A stretch of DNA of 64,000 bases from Candidatus Tectomicrobia bacterium (GTDB taxonomy: Bacteria > UBA8248), in NCBI GenBank assembly GCA_016192135.1, contig JACPUR010000040.1:1-64000 (forward strand), read 5' to 3'. The position numbers were made by a program, and so were the translations under genes. This document shows positions 24,389-32,905 of the stretch, in pieces; position 1 is the stretch's first letter; the number at the start of each line of letters is the position of its first letter. The notes below the pieces were generated by a model. It saw nothing but the letters and a program-made list of their open reading frames with translations, ran no database searches and was not told the origin of the DNA.

Positions 24389-24728
24389 GGCTGCCCCTTT
24401 TCAAGGTGTCGGAGACGGAAAGGTCTTCTACCCTCCCTTCCTCAACCGCGCAACCGCGCAACCGCGCCGGGCGGGACTTTCCGGCGCTCAAATTTCTGTC
24501 TTGCATCCATCCCCAAAATACGGGAAACTCGCACCATACGCTCATTCCTACTTATTTTCATATTCGAAACTCTCGCCATTTCTTTCGCTGTCATGCCCGA
24601 AGAAGACGGCTTCCCCGCCTTTGTCCCAGGCGGGAGGAGAGACCGGGCCGGCGTCCCCCCTCGGGGGAAGGCCGCGGGCCCCAATCCGGCTCCACGGACC
24701 GCTCCCCATTTTCCAGGAGGAGGATCCC
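24389..24728. other. Divergent intergenic region with a short tandem repeat
   Basis: A 340-bp gap between the EamA gene and the ABC importer operon. It holds three perfect tandem copies of CAACCGCG (24443-24466) and then an unusually AT-rich stretch (about 24480-24600) that probably contains divergent promoters, although no clean -35/-10 pair could be assigned. Immediately before the downstream ATG is the strong ribosome site AGGAGGAGG. No gene is seen. Confidence 0.6.
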
Positions 24729-26330
24729 ATGCGCACCCGCTCAATACCGCTGGTTCTCGCCGCGCTGGCGGCCGCCCTGGCCTTCGCGCTCCCCGCCCGG
24801 GCGGCGGAGCCCAAGCGCGGCGGCATCGTCAACTGGTTCATCTACGCCGACCCCACCCGCCTGGACGTACACGGCGAGTCGGCCCTCGCCCACCAGCAGG
24901 CCACGGGGGGCGTCTTCAGCGGCCTCCTCCAGCACGACCCCGAGAAGCCGGGCGAGCCCGTCCCCGACTTGGCGACGGGCTACGAGGCCTCCGCGGACGG
25001 GACGGTGTTCACCTTCAAGCTCCGCCAGGGGGTGAAGTGGCACGACGGCAAGCCCTTCACCTCCCGGGATGTGGTGGCCACCTTTCAGCGCGTGACGGGG
25101 AAGGACTTCCGCAGCCCCCGCTGCGGCACCCTGATCAAGCCCATCCTCGCGAAGATCGAAGCGGCGGACGACCATACGGTCAAGTTCACGCTCAAGCATC
25201 CGGCCGGCACCTTCATCCCCTCAATCGCCTCGGCGTGGTGCCGGATCGTCCCCAAGCACGTCCTCGACCGCGACGGCAACCTGAACTCGGCCAAGAGCAT
25301 CGTCGGCACGGGGCCCTTCAAGCTCAAGGACTACAAGCGGGGCAGCATCATCGAGTGGGAGCGCAACCCCGACTACTACGCCAAGGGCCTCCCCTACGTG
25401 GACGGGGTGAGGCAGTTCGTCCTGGTGGGCCGGCCCACCCAGCTCGCGGCCGCCAAGGCGGGCAAGGTGATGCTCTGGGACACTTGGCCCCCCATGTCGA
25501 AGTCCCAGGCGGAGGAGGTGAAGAAGGCGCGCGGGGACCGGGTGAAGATATACCCCTGGCCGATCAACACGGTATTCATCACCTACCTCAACCCCAAGAA
25601 GAAGCCCTTCGACAACCCGGAGATGCGCAGGGCCGTCCGGCTGGCGATCAACCCCCACGAGGTCGTCGCCAAGGTGTTCGAGGGCGCGGGCACGCCTTGC
25701 AACCTCCTCGACCCCAAGCTCTACGGGGAATTCGCGCTCCCCCGGGAAGAGGTGCTGAAGGCGCCCGGGTGCAACCCGGCCACGAAGGAAAAGGACATCG
25801 AGGAGGCGAGGAAGATCGTCCAGAAGCTCCACCCGAACGGGGTGGAGGTCGAGGTCGCCACTCGGGCCGTGGCCGACTACGTGGACCGCAGCCAGCTCAT
25901 CATCCAGCAGCTGCGGAAGATCGGCATCCGCGTGAACTTCAAGACCTACGAGAGCGCGGTCGGCTTCCGCAACTGGGGCTCGGGCAACTTCACGATCATC
26001 AGCTCCCAGGACACGGCGATGGTCCTGTCCGACCCCCACAGCATGTTCGCCCTCACCTACAGCGGGGACGGGGGCCGGAACTACACGCGGTGGAAGGACC
26101 CGAAGATCGAGGAGCTCATCGGCAAGGGCCTGCGCGAGACCGACAAGGCCAAGCGCGTGAAGATCTATCACGACCTCCAGCGCTACATCCTCTCGAAGCC
26201 GGATCATCCCAACATCGTGATCTCCTGGATCGAGGGATGGTTCTTTGAGGACACGCGCCTCAAGAACTACCGCCAGGCGACCACCGTCTACGACAACAAC
26301 ACGTTCCAGAAGGTCTGGCTCGGCGAATAG
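24729..26330 (+). CDS. ABC importer substrate-binding protein, peptide/opine/nickel family
   Basis: 533-residue periplasmic solute-binding protein (SBP family 5, DppA/OppA fold). The ATG follows AGGAGGAGG; the frame is open upstream but without similarity. Residues 1-25 are a signal peptide ending ALPARA-A. Family signatures are the segment DLATGYEASADGTVFTFKLR, GVKWHDGKPFTSRDVV and SIVGTGPFKLKDYKRGS. It is the first gene of a three-gene operon with two permeases. The ligand is unknown; related proteins bind peptides, heme, opines or metals. Confidence 0.92.
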   Translation: MRTRSIPLVLAALAAALAFALPARAAEPKRGGIVNWFIYADPTRLDVHGESALAHQQATGGVFSGLLQHDPEKPGEPVPDLATGYEASADGTVFTFKLRQGVKWHDGKPFTSRDVVATFQRVTGKDFRSPRCGTLIKPILAKIEAADDHTVKFTLKHPAGTFIPSIASAWCRIVPKHVLDRDGNLNSAKSIVGTGPFKLKDYKRGSIIEWERNPDYYAKGLPYVDGVRQFVLVGRPTQLAAAKAGKVMLWDTWPPMSKSQAEEVKKARGDRVKIYPWPINTVFITYLNPKKKPFDNPEMRRAVRLAINPHEVVAKVFEGAGTPCNLLDPKLYGEFALPREEVLKAPGCNPATKEKDIEEARKIVQKLHPNGVEVEVATRAVADYVDRSQLIIQQLRKIGIRVNFKTYESAVGFRNWGSGNFTIISSQDTAMVLSDPHSMFALTYSGDGGRNYTRWKDPKIEELIGKGLRETDKAKRVKIYHDLQRYILSKPDHPNIVISWIEGWFFEDTRLKNYRQATTVYDNNTFQKVWLGE

Positions 26331-26404
26331 GAGCGCTTCCGGCCCCGCGGGCGGGACGGCCGTCCCCCGCCCGCGGGCCTTCGCCTTGCGGCCGGAGCGA
26401 AGCC

Positions 26405-27367
26405 ATGCGCGAGTACATCATCCGGCGGGTCCTGCTCTTCATTCCCTCCCTCGTGGGGGCGAGCCTCGTCATCTTCGTCCTGATGCGGCTCGTCCCGGGC
26501 GACATCGCCGAGATCCTGGTCTATTCCGCGGGCTCCGAGCAGGCCTCCGTGGCCAAGGCCCAGGTGGCCAAGATCCGCGCCGAACTCGGCCTCGACAAGC
26601 CCATCGCCGTCCAATACGTCCTCTGGCTCAAGGGCGCCCTGCAGGGAAACTTCGGCCATTCCTATCTCGAGGACCGGCCGGTGGCCGAAATGCTCGCCGA
26701 GTGGTTCCCGCGCACGATGGAGCTGGCCCTCCTGACCCTTCTCCTGGCCGCGCTCTGGGCCGTGCCCCTGGGGGTGGTCTCGGCGGTCAAGCAGGACCGC
26801 TGGCCCGACTATCTCTGCCGCTCGCTCAGCATCAGCGGGCTGAGCGTGCCGATCTTCTTCTCCGGCGTCCTCATCCTCTTCGTCCTGGTGCGCTACTTCC
26901 AGTGGCTTCCCCCCCTGGAGTACGCGAGCCTGTGGGAGGACCCCGCCCGGAACCTCCAGAAGATCATCTGGCCCGCCCTCGCCCAGGCCTTCTACATCAG
27001 CGCCCCCATCACCCGCCTGACGCGGAGCCAGCTCCTCGAGGTCATCCGCGAGGACTACGTGCGCACGGCCCGCTCCAAGGGCCTGCTCGAGCAGCTCGTC
27101 ATCTACCGCCATGCGCTCAAGAACGCCCTCCTGCCCGTCGTCACCTTCACGGGCTGGTGGGTCGGGCGCCTCCTGGGGGGCATCGTGGTGATGGAGATCA
27201 TCTTCCAGATCCCGGGCATGGGCATGGGGCTCATCACCTCGGTCAACAACCGCGACTACCCGGCGGTGCAGGCGATCGTGTTCGTCATGGCGGGCATCTT
27301 CCTCCTGCTCAACCTGCTGGTCGACCTCGTCTACGCCTGGCTCGATCCGCGCATCAAGTACGCCTGA
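26405..27367 (+). CDS. ABC importer permease, DppB type
   Basis: 320-residue inner-membrane permease of the peptide/nickel ABC family. The N-terminus MREYIIRRVLLFIPSLVGAS and the segment IFVLMRLVPGDIAEIL are DppB signatures. Six helices are expected. The ATPase-coupling loop (EAA-like) reads REDYVRTARSKGLLEQLVIY followed by RHALKNALLPV. The C-terminus DLVYAWLDPRIKYA is canonical. It follows the binding-protein gene by 74 bp and precedes the DppC-type gene by 10 bp. Confidence 0.94.
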   Translation: MREYIIRRVLLFIPSLVGASLVIFVLMRLVPGDIAEILVYSAGSEQASVAKAQVAKIRAELGLDKPIAVQYVLWLKGALQGNFGHSYLEDRPVAEMLAEWFPRTMELALLTLLLAALWAVPLGVVSAVKQDRWPDYLCRSLSISGLSVPIFFSGVLILFVLVRYFQWLPPLEYASLWEDPARNLQKIIWPALAQAFYISAPITRLTRSQLLEVIREDYVRTARSKGLLEQLVIYRHALKNALLPVVTFTGWWVGRLLGGIVVMEIIFQIPGMGMGLITSVNNRDYPAVQAIVFVMAGIFLLLNLLVDLVYAWLDPRIKYA

Positions 27368-27377
27368 GGAGCGGGGA

Positions 27378-28304
27378 ATGAAAACCGGCATCGCGCCCAG
27401 GGAGGCCCAGCGGGGAGGGCGGGAGGCGCCCCGGGAGGAGCTCCGCTCCGGCCGCGAGGAGCTGTGGAACGTCCTGCGCAACTTCCCCCGCCGCCAGCCG
27501 CTGGGAGCCATCGGCGGGATCCTCGTCGCCCTGCTGGTGTTCGTCGGCCTGTTCGCCCCGTGGCTCGCCCCCCACAACCCGAAGGCGGCGGGGTTCGACC
27601 CCTACCTTCCGCCCGGCGGCGGCTTCCCCTTCGGGACGGACCACCTGGGCCGCGACGTGCTGAGCCGGGTGATCTGGGGCGCGCGGCTCTCGCTCTACGT
27701 GGGGCTCACCTCGGTGGGGATCGGCGTCACCCTGGGCTCCCTCTGGGGAGTCGTGACGGCCTTCTTCGGCGGGCTGTGGGACACGGTGAGCCAGCGCGTG
27801 GTGGACATCCTGATGGCCTTCCCCCCCATCATCCTGGCCCTGGGGCTGATGGCCGTGCTCGGCCAGTCGGTGGAGAACGTCATCCTGACCCTCACGGTAC
27901 TCCTCACCCCCACGGCGGCGCGCACCATCCGCTCCACCGTCCTCGGGATCAAGGAGATGATGTACATCGAGGCCGCCCGCGCGGCGGGCCTCCCGAGCCG
28001 GCGGCTCATCGCCCGCCACATCATCCCCAACGCGATGGCCACCTACCTCGTCCTCTTCAGCGTGAACATCGCCTACGCCATCGTGGTGGAGGCGGCCCTG
28101 AGCTTCCTCGGCCTGGGCGCCCCCCCCGACGAGCCCTCCTGGGGCGGGATGCTCACCGGCGCGGCCGGGCACCTCGAGCGCGCCCCCTGGATCGCCCTCT
28201 TCCCGGGCGCGGCGCTCAGCCTCTCGGCCTTCGGGCTGAACCTCCTGGGCGACGCCGTCCGCGACCTCCTCGACCCCCGGCTCCGGGGCACCGGATCGGG
28301 CTAG
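27378..28304 (+). CDS. ABC importer permease, DppC type
   Basis: 308-residue partner permease. A hydrophilic N-terminus of about 40 residues precedes the first helix (AIGGILVALLVFVGLFAPWL). The DppC signatures HPL-like GTDHLGRDVLSRVIWGARLS and the coupling loop EAARAAGLPSRRLIARHIIP are clear, as is the end LLDPRLRGT. No ATPase genes follow; the operon ends here and a repeat-rich gap comes next. The two ATP-binding subunits must be encoded elsewhere or shared with another importer. Confidence 0.94.
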   Translation: MKTGIAPREAQRGGREAPREELRSGREELWNVLRNFPRRQPLGAIGGILVALLVFVGLFAPWLAPHNPKAAGFDPYLPPGGGFPFGTDHLGRDVLSRVIWGARLSLYVGLTSVGIGVTLGSLWGVVTAFFGGLWDTVSQRVVDILMAFPPIILALGLMAVLGQSVENVILTLTVLLTPTAARTIRSTVLGIKEMMYIEAARAAGLPSRRLIARHIIPNAMATYLVLFSVNIAYAIVVEAALSFLGLGAPPDEPSWGGMLTGAAGHLERAPWIALFPGAALSLSAFGLNLLGDAVRDLLDPRLRGTGSG

Positions 28305-28345
28305 CGGCGGAATCCGAACGCATGGCTCGCGCCGGGGCCCGGTTT

Positions 28346-28628
28346 CCTCCCCCTCTCCCCCTGGGAGAGGGCGGGGCATCCAAGCGGCCCGCCGCTCGGA
28401 TGCTCCGGGTGAGGGATGATCCGGCGGCGCGGCCTTCCCTCGCCCCCGTCCCCTCTCCCGCCTGCGCGGGCCGAAGCCCTTCCACCTTCGCGAATCCGCT
28501 CCCGCCTTCGCGGATACGCTTCGGCGGGCGGCGGCCCGGAGGGAGAGGGGAGCCAGACCCGGCGGGGAACGATGTCCCCGCGAACAACCCGTTGAGACGT
28601 CACAGCTGGCTCCCTCTCTCCCCACCCC
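28346..28628. repeat. CCCTCTCCC/GGGAGAGGG composite repeat
   Basis: Most of the 377-bp gap between the DppC-type and MFS genes is a mosaic palindrome. CCCTCTCCCC with GGGAGAGGG opens it. Next comes a near-perfect hairpin with arms GCATCC-AGCGG and CCGCT-GGATGC (about 28377-28404), then CGCGAATCCGCTCCCGCC-like direct repeats, and finally GGAGGGAGAGGGGAGCC answered by GGCTCCCTCTCTCCCC. No coding potential of its own is seen. Confidence 0.7.
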
Positions 28629-28630
28629 CG

Positions 28631-28639
28631 TGCTAGGAT
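28631..28639 (+). promoter_or_regulatory. Candidate extended -10 promoter of the MFS gene
   Basis: TGCTAGGAT (extended -10, TG-n-TAGGAT) lies 43 bp before the GTG start of the MFS carrier, at the downstream edge of the repeat. No convincing -35 is present. Confidence 0.35.
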
Positions 28640-28681
28640 CGCGCCGCGCCTTTCCCGAGCCGAAAGGGGAACCCCGTCTCC

Positions 28682-29935
28682 GTGCCCGCCGCCCCTCCCC
28701 TTCCCGCGACGCCCCCCCGCTTCTGGTACGGCTGGGTCGTCCTGGGCACCGTCTTCCTGGCGATGTGCACCCTCATCTCCGTGCGGAGCTCCTTCGGGGT
28801 CTTCTTCAAGGCCGTGGCGGGGGAGTTCGGCTGGAACCGCGCCCAGACCTCGGGCGCCTTCTCGGCGGGGCTGCTGGGCCAGGCGCTGGGCTCCCCCTTC
28901 GCGGGCTGGCTGATGGACCGCTGGAGCATCCGGGGCACCATGGCCGCCGGCATCCTCTTCACCGGCCTGGCCGCGGGCGCCATGGCCCTCACGAACGGCC
29001 TGGGCTTCTACTACGCCATGTACTTCCTGCTCTGCCTGGCCTTCGCGGGCGGGACCTGGGTGGCCCAGGTGCCCACCCTCTCCAACTGGTTCGTCTCGCG
29101 CCGGGGCATGGCCATGGGCGTCACCAACTCGGCCCAGGGCCTGGCCTTCTTCATGAACGTGGCCACCCCCTTCCTCATCGCCTGGCTCGGCTGGCGGGGG
29201 AGCTACCTCGCCCTCGGCGGGATGCTCCTCTTCCTCACCTTCCCCCTCATCGCCTTCTTCCACCGCGACCACCCCCGGCAGATGGGCACGGTGGCGGACG
29301 CGCCCTTCCTCCGGACGGGGGTGGCCCCGCCCCCCGCCCCCGGGAAAAAAGAAAGCCCCGCCCGCGGGGGCGCCATCCTCTCCCTCCCCTTCGCCCTCGT
29401 CGCGGGCGTCTACATGAGCATCGCCTTCTCCTTCTCGGCCCAGATCGTCCACCTCGTGCCCCACGCGACGGACCAGGGCTTCACCCCGGCCGAGGGAGGG
29501 CTCGTGCTGGCGGTGTGGGGGGGCGTCATGGTGGCGGGGAACCTCCTGAGCGCCGCCTCGGACCGCGTGGGCCGCCTCCCCACCTATTGGGCGGGCGCCC
29601 TGCTGGGGGCCCTCGCCGCCCTCCTCCTCGCCGGTTATTCCCGCGGGGACGCCCCCTGGGTCTTCTACCTCGCCACCGCCCTCTCGGGCCTGGGGCTGGG
29701 CCTCGCCCGGCCCACCGCATCGAGCCTCCTCGCCGACAACTTCTCGGGCGCCCGCTTCGGCCGGATCAACGGGGCCGCCATGAGCCTCTTCGCCCTGGCG
29801 GGGGCCGCCGGCCCCACGGTCACCGGCGCCATGTTCGACGCCCGGGGAAACTACCGCGAGGCCCTCTGGCTCGTCGCCGCCTTCTTCATCCTGGGGGCCG
29901 CGTTCGCGACCGGGCTGGGGAGGAGGAAGCCATGA
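28682..29935 (+). CDS. Major facilitator superfamily transporter
   Basis: 417-residue inner-membrane carrier with about twelve helices; GTG start (MPAAPPLPATPPRFWYGWVV). The MFS loop-2/3 motif appears as GWLMDRWSIRGTMAAG and its second-half counterpart as LLSAASDRVGRLPTYW. A central cytoplasmic loop (about 195-225) is Pro/Ala-rich. The overall pattern (FYYAMYFLLCLAFAGGTWVA, SNWFVSRRGMAMGVTNSAQG) resembles the oxalate/formate and monocarboxylate branch. The substrate is not predictable. It is monocistronic, bounded by repeats on both sides. Confidence 0.9.
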   Translation: MPAAPPLPATPPRFWYGWVVLGTVFLAMCTLISVRSSFGVFFKAVAGEFGWNRAQTSGAFSAGLLGQALGSPFAGWLMDRWSIRGTMAAGILFTGLAAGAMALTNGLGFYYAMYFLLCLAFAGGTWVAQVPTLSNWFVSRRGMAMGVTNSAQGLAFFMNVATPFLIAWLGWRGSYLALGGMLLFLTFPLIAFFHRDHPRQMGTVADAPFLRTGVAPPPAPGKKESPARGGAILSLPFALVAGVYMSIAFSFSAQIVHLVPHATDQGFTPAEGGLVLAVWGGVMVAGNLLSAASDRVGRLPTYWAGALLGALAALLLAGYSRGDAPWVFYLATALSGLGLGLARPTASSLLADNFSGARFGRINGAAMSLFALAGAAGPTVTGAMFDARGNYREALWLVAAFFILGAAFATGLGRRKP

Positions 29936-29947
29936 GAATGTTCTTTT

Positions 29948-30103
29948 CGCAGGGCGAATCTTGTATTCGCCCCGTTATGCCTCCGGGCGAACACGGGACC
30001 TTCGCCCTCCGCAGGGATTGGGCCTCCCGAAGGAGGGTTCGCCCCTACGGATCATTCTCCGTGCCGCCTCGCATGCAGGGGCGGTTCGCGAACCGCCCCT
30101 ACG
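29948..30103. repeat. Cluster of GGGGCG-type palindromes, one intact copy
   Basis: The intact palindrome CAGGGGCGGTTCG/CGAACCGCCCCTACG occupies 30076-30103. Before it lie degenerate half-copies (GGGCGAATC/ATTCGCCCC at about 29950-29973, then GGGCGAAC and GTTCGCCCCTACGG). It belongs to the GTAGGGGC-ended palindrome family found throughout the window. Confidence 0.75.
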
Positions 30104-30192
30104 GGACACCCGTGTCGCCCGCCAAACCGCACCGGACAGAAGCCGCGCGCGGCGGTAGAATGGCCGCGTCATTTTTCCCCGGAGGACTTCCC

Positions 30193-30663
30193 ATGCCCCG
30201 CGCCGCCCGGCTCCTCGCCGCCCTCCTCCTCTCGGGCTGCGCCTCCGCCCCGGCTGGCCTCACCCAGGAGGTGACCGTCGAGGTGGTGAACGCCCCCGGC
30301 GCCGACTGCACCGGGGAGGACCTCCAGGGGCGGAAGTACCATTGGCCCAAGACCCCCGCCTCGGCCGCCCTCCCCCGGCGCGGCGGGCCCATCAACCTCG
30401 CCTGCGAGGCGCCCGGATTCAAGGCGCTCGCCTTCGTCCTCACCCGCTCGGCCGAGACCGGGACCAGCCCGCGCGAGACCTTCTTCTTCTTTCCCCCGGC
30501 CGCCGCCGCGGCCGGCCTCCTCCAGGGCGGCCCCGACGCCCGCTACCAGTACCCCAGCCCCGTCCGCCTGCTGATGGAGCCCGCTCCCGGCGCCCCCGAG
30601 GAGGTGAGGAGGCGCTACCGGGAGCTCATCCGGGAGCACGAGCGGGAGTCGCTGGGGAGGTAG
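30193..30663 (+). CDS. Small lipoprotein of unknown function
   Basis: 156-residue predicted lipoprotein. The ATG follows GGAGGACTTCCC; the signal peptide ends in the lipobox LLSGC (Cys16), so it should be lipid-anchored in the cell envelope. A beta-rich segment follows (TVEVVNAPGADCTGEDLQGR) with two further cysteines at about residues 35 and 73. The end is charged and helical (EEVRRRYRELIREHERESLG). I recognise no named family. It is isolated between a repeat cluster and a converging HTH gene. Confidence 0.75.
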   Translation: MPRAARLLAALLLSGCASAPAGLTQEVTVEVVNAPGADCTGEDLQGRKYHWPKTPASAALPRRGGPINLACEAPGFKALAFVLTRSAETGTSPRETFFFFPPAAAAAGLLQGGPDARYQYPSPVRLLMEPAPGAPEEVRRRYRELIREHERESLGR

Positions 30664-30739
30664 GGGATGCGGAGGCGCTGGCCCCCATCCGCCGCTTTTT
30701 ACTCAGAGTCAAATCCGGAAACCCGCCGTTTCGACGAAA

Positions 30740-31147
30740 TTAGGTCTCTTTTTTCCCGCGCTTCGCCGCTTCCGCTTCCTTCCCGGCCTTGATCAGCCGC
30801 GCAAGGCGGCGAAGCTCCGGGCCCACCGCGGGGTCGCGCAGGAGAGCCAGGAACTCTTCCTCGTCGGGGGTGGGGAGCCCGCGCGCTCCCCAGTAGGCCA
30901 TCGACTCGGCCACGCCCTTTTCCGCGTCCAGATCCGGGAAGAAAACGGTGATCGACACCTCCATCGCCGCCGCCAGCTTGGCGAGGGTCTCGGCCTTGGG
31001 GGAGCGGTAGCGGCCCACCTCGATGGCGGAAATGTGGGCCTGGGAAACCCCAGAGGCGGCGGCCAGCGCCGTCTGGTCCCATCCCCTCTCCAGGCGTAAC
31101 GCCTTAAGAATCAGTCCGATTTTCTTTTCAGCCTTCCGCTCGGCCAT
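30740..31147 (-). CDS. XRE-family transcriptional regulator (Cro/C1-type HTH)
   Basis: 135-residue DNA-binding protein when read from ATG 31147 (MAERKAEKKIGLILKALRLE). An open frame extends 24 codons upstream but runs over the AT-rich promoter zone and is hydrophobic, so it is not used. The HTH spans about residues 10-65: LERGWDQTALAAASGVSQAH followed by ISAIEVGRYRSPKAETLAKL. A charged C-terminal region with LLRDPAVGPELRRLARLIKA follows. It is divergent from a second small HTH gene and may control both, a layout common for self-regulating pairs. Confidence 0.8.
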   Translation of the reverse strand: MAERKAEKKIGLILKALRLERGWDQTALAAASGVSQAHISAIEVGRYRSPKAETLAKLAAAMEVSITVFFPDLDAEKGVAESMAYWGARGLPTPDEEEFLALLRDPAVGPELRRLARLIKAGKEAEAAKRGKKET

Positions 31148-31195
31148 CCGCAGAAGGTACAAATATGCGAGTTCAAATACCACAGGAAAAATACA

Positions 31196-31224
31196 TTGAC
31201 GCCAATAAGTTGAATGCATATATT
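31196..31224 (+). promoter_or_regulatory. Sigma70 promoter of the HTH-methyltransferase unit
   Basis: TTGACG (31196-31201), a 17-bp spacer and TATATT (31219-31224) lie in a strikingly AT-rich divergent region of about 115 bp. The transcript would start about 30 bp before the small HTH gene. Base composition here is unlike the rest of the window. Confidence 0.65.
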
Positions 31225-31262
31225 TTTAAGCAATTACTTGTTCTCAAATTGAGCGCCATGTC

Positions 31263-31496
31263 ATGAAAAACGACCTTCGCCACATCCGGGAAAAGCACAA
31301 CCTCACCCAGGAACAGTTGCAGCAGGCGTCCGGGGTGGATCAATCGATCATCAGCGCCATCGAGATCAGCGGCCGCAGGCCCATCGTGGACACCGCGCTC
31401 CGGCTGGCCCGGGGGCTCTCCCGCCTGACCGGCAGGCAGTACCGGGTCGAGGATCTGTTCCCTCCGGAGGGGGACCCCATGGGGAGGCGCCGGTGA
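31263..31496 (+). CDS. Small XRE-family HTH protein
   Basis: 77-residue protein that is essentially one Cro/C1-type HTH domain: REKHNLTQEQLQQASGVDQS then IISAIEISGRRPIVDTALRL. The end QYRVEDLFPPEGD is typical of regulators of this size. There is no obvious ribosome site; translation may begin near the 5' end of the transcript. Its stop overlaps the start of the methyltransferase gene (GTGA), so the two are translationally coupled. Likely a repressor or activator of its own unit. Confidence 0.82.
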   Translation: MKNDLRHIREKHNLTQEQLQQASGVDQSIISAIEISGRRPIVDTALRLARGLSRLTGRQYRVEDLFPPEGDPMGRRR

Positions 31497-32035
31497 ATCC
31501 GGACGCGGGGCTCCAGCCCGGGCATCACGTCCAGCGGGAGGGATTCTTCCAGAAACTCGCGAAGGAGCGGCACGGAAGGCTCTTCCGGCAGTGGCTGGGG
31601 GAAAACGGGCGGATCCTCGATCTGGGGTGCTGGGACGGCGCGCTCGCCCGGCACTACGCCGCGGGGAACGACGTGATCGGCCTGGACCTCGGCCTGGCCG
31701 CCCTCCGGCTGGCGGCGCAAGTCCCCGGCATCCGAGCCGTTCAAGCCCCCCTGAGCGGGCCCTTGCCCTTCCCGGACGAGTGCTTCAGCGCCGCCGTGCT
31801 GGCCGATGCCGGAGAGCACCTGCCCTGGCTCGCCCTCATCCTGGCCGAGGCGCACCGCGTGCTCCGGCCGGAGGGCTTGCTCGTCGGGAGCGTTCCTCTC
31901 GCCTCCCATTTGCCGGACCGGCGGTTCACCTACCGGGACTTCCAGGGGCTTCTGGCCGCGCGCTTCCAGCTGGAAGTTTTCATCAGCGGAGAGCCGGGAG
32001 CCGGAAACACAGCCTTCCGCTGCCGGAAGATGTGA
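31493..32035 (+). CDS. Class I SAM-dependent methyltransferase
   Basis: 180-residue Rossmann-fold methyltransferase; GTG start overlapping the previous stop. Motif I (SAM binding) is ILDLGCWDGALARHYAAG at residues 41-58, then VIGLDLG with the acidic residue that binds the ribose, a central SAAVLADAGEHLPWLAL and the post-motif III EAHRVLRPEGLLVGSVP. These are the methyltransferase_11 features. It is short, with no clear substrate domain. The substrate is unknown; coupling to an HTH regulator suggests a regulated small-molecule or regulatory methylation. Confidence 0.85.
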   Translation: MNPDAGLQPGHHVQREGFFQKLAKERHGRLFRQWLGENGRILDLGCWDGALARHYAAGNDVIGLDLGLAALRLAAQVPGIRAVQAPLSGPLPFPDECFSAAVLADAGEHLPWLALILAEAHRVLRPEGLLVGSVPLASHLPDRRFTYRDFQGLLAARFQLEVFISGEPGAGNTAFRCRKM

Positions 32036-32051
32036 GGGCGCGCAACCCTCC

Positions 32052-32768
32052 CTACCCCACCGCCTCTTTCAAAAAATACTCCATCGCGGCCCATGATCTC
32101 CTGTCCGCGCCGGCGTCGTACTTCACGCCCCCGGCGGGGTTGTTGGCGTGGGGGTTGGTGAAGGCGTGCAGGGCGTGGCCATAGGCGTGGAGCTGCCAGT
32201 CGGCCCGGGCCTCGGTGAGCTCCCTGGCGATCATGAGGACGTCCTCGGGCGGGGCGAGGGGATCGTCCCAGCCGTGCAAGAGGAGGACCTTGGCGGCGAT
32301 GGGGGGCTGGGGGCCGAGCTTGGGCGGGTGGAAGAGGCCGTGGAAGCTCGCCACGCCCCGGACGCCCGGGGCGCCGCTCCGCGCGAGGTCGAGGACGCAG
32401 AGCCCGCCGAAGCAGTAGCCGATGGCGGCGACGCGCCCGGGGTCGGCCAGGGGGTGCTTCCTGGCCGCCTCGAGGGAGGCCAGGAGGCGGCGGCGCAGCA
32501 TGGCCCGGTCCTCCAGGAGGGGCTGCATGAGCTTGGAGTTGTCCCCCGCGGGGTTGCCCCGGACGCCCCGGCCGAAGAGGTCCACGGCGAAGGCCAGGTA
32601 GCCCAGCCCCGCGAGCCGCCCGGCCGCCTCTCGCTCGGCGCCGAGCAGCCCGGCCCAGGCGTGGCTCACCAGGACGCAGGGGCGCTTCGACCGGCTCGAT
32701 TCGTCATACGCCGCGTGGCCCTCGAAGGCGACGCCGCCCTCCTGGTACTCGATGGTCTCGGTGCGCAT
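32052..32768 (-). CDS. Dienelactone hydrolase family protein
   Basis: 238-residue alpha/beta-hydrolase. The ATG at 32768 follows GGAGGAGG; the longer open frame has no support. The nucleophile elbow reads GYCFGGLCV, with cysteine at the nucleophile place as in dienelactone hydrolases. Asp in HGWDDPLAPPEDV and His in YGHALHAFTNPHAN complete the Cys-Asp-His triad. It probably cleaves an ester or lactone in the cytoplasm. The gene stands alone, converging on the methyltransferase gene, and gives no pathway clue. Confidence 0.9.
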   Translation of the reverse strand: MRTETIEYQEGGVAFEGHAAYDESSRSKRPCVLVSHAWAGLLGAEREAAGRLAGLGYLAFAVDLFGRGVRGNPAGDNSKLMQPLLEDRAMLRRRLLASLEAARKHPLADPGRVAAIGYCFGGLCVLDLARSGAPGVRGVASFHGLFHPPKLGPQPPIAAKVLLLHGWDDPLAPPEDVLMIARELTEARADWQLHAYGHALHAFTNPHANNPAGGVKYDAGADRRSWAAMEYFLKEAVG

Positions 32769-32905
32769 GTCGGCCTCCTCCAAAATCCAAATGGGAACCG
32801 CCTGGAGCCGGGGAAGGCGCCGCCGCCGTCCCGGCGTTCGCTTTCCCCGGCCCGGTGATGTAGAATCCTCAACAGGCATTCACTATTTTCAGAATCGAGG
32901 CGCAT

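Noticed and set aside
24443-24466. Three tandem CAACCGCG units considered as an iteron or regulatory array
   Set aside because: Only three short units, no replication or binding-site context; listed only as part of the gap.
31148-31219. 24-codon N-terminal extension of the XRE regulator
   Set aside because: It has no ribosome site, is hydrophobic, covers the AT-rich divergent promoter, and the HTH domain starts normally from the inner ATG.
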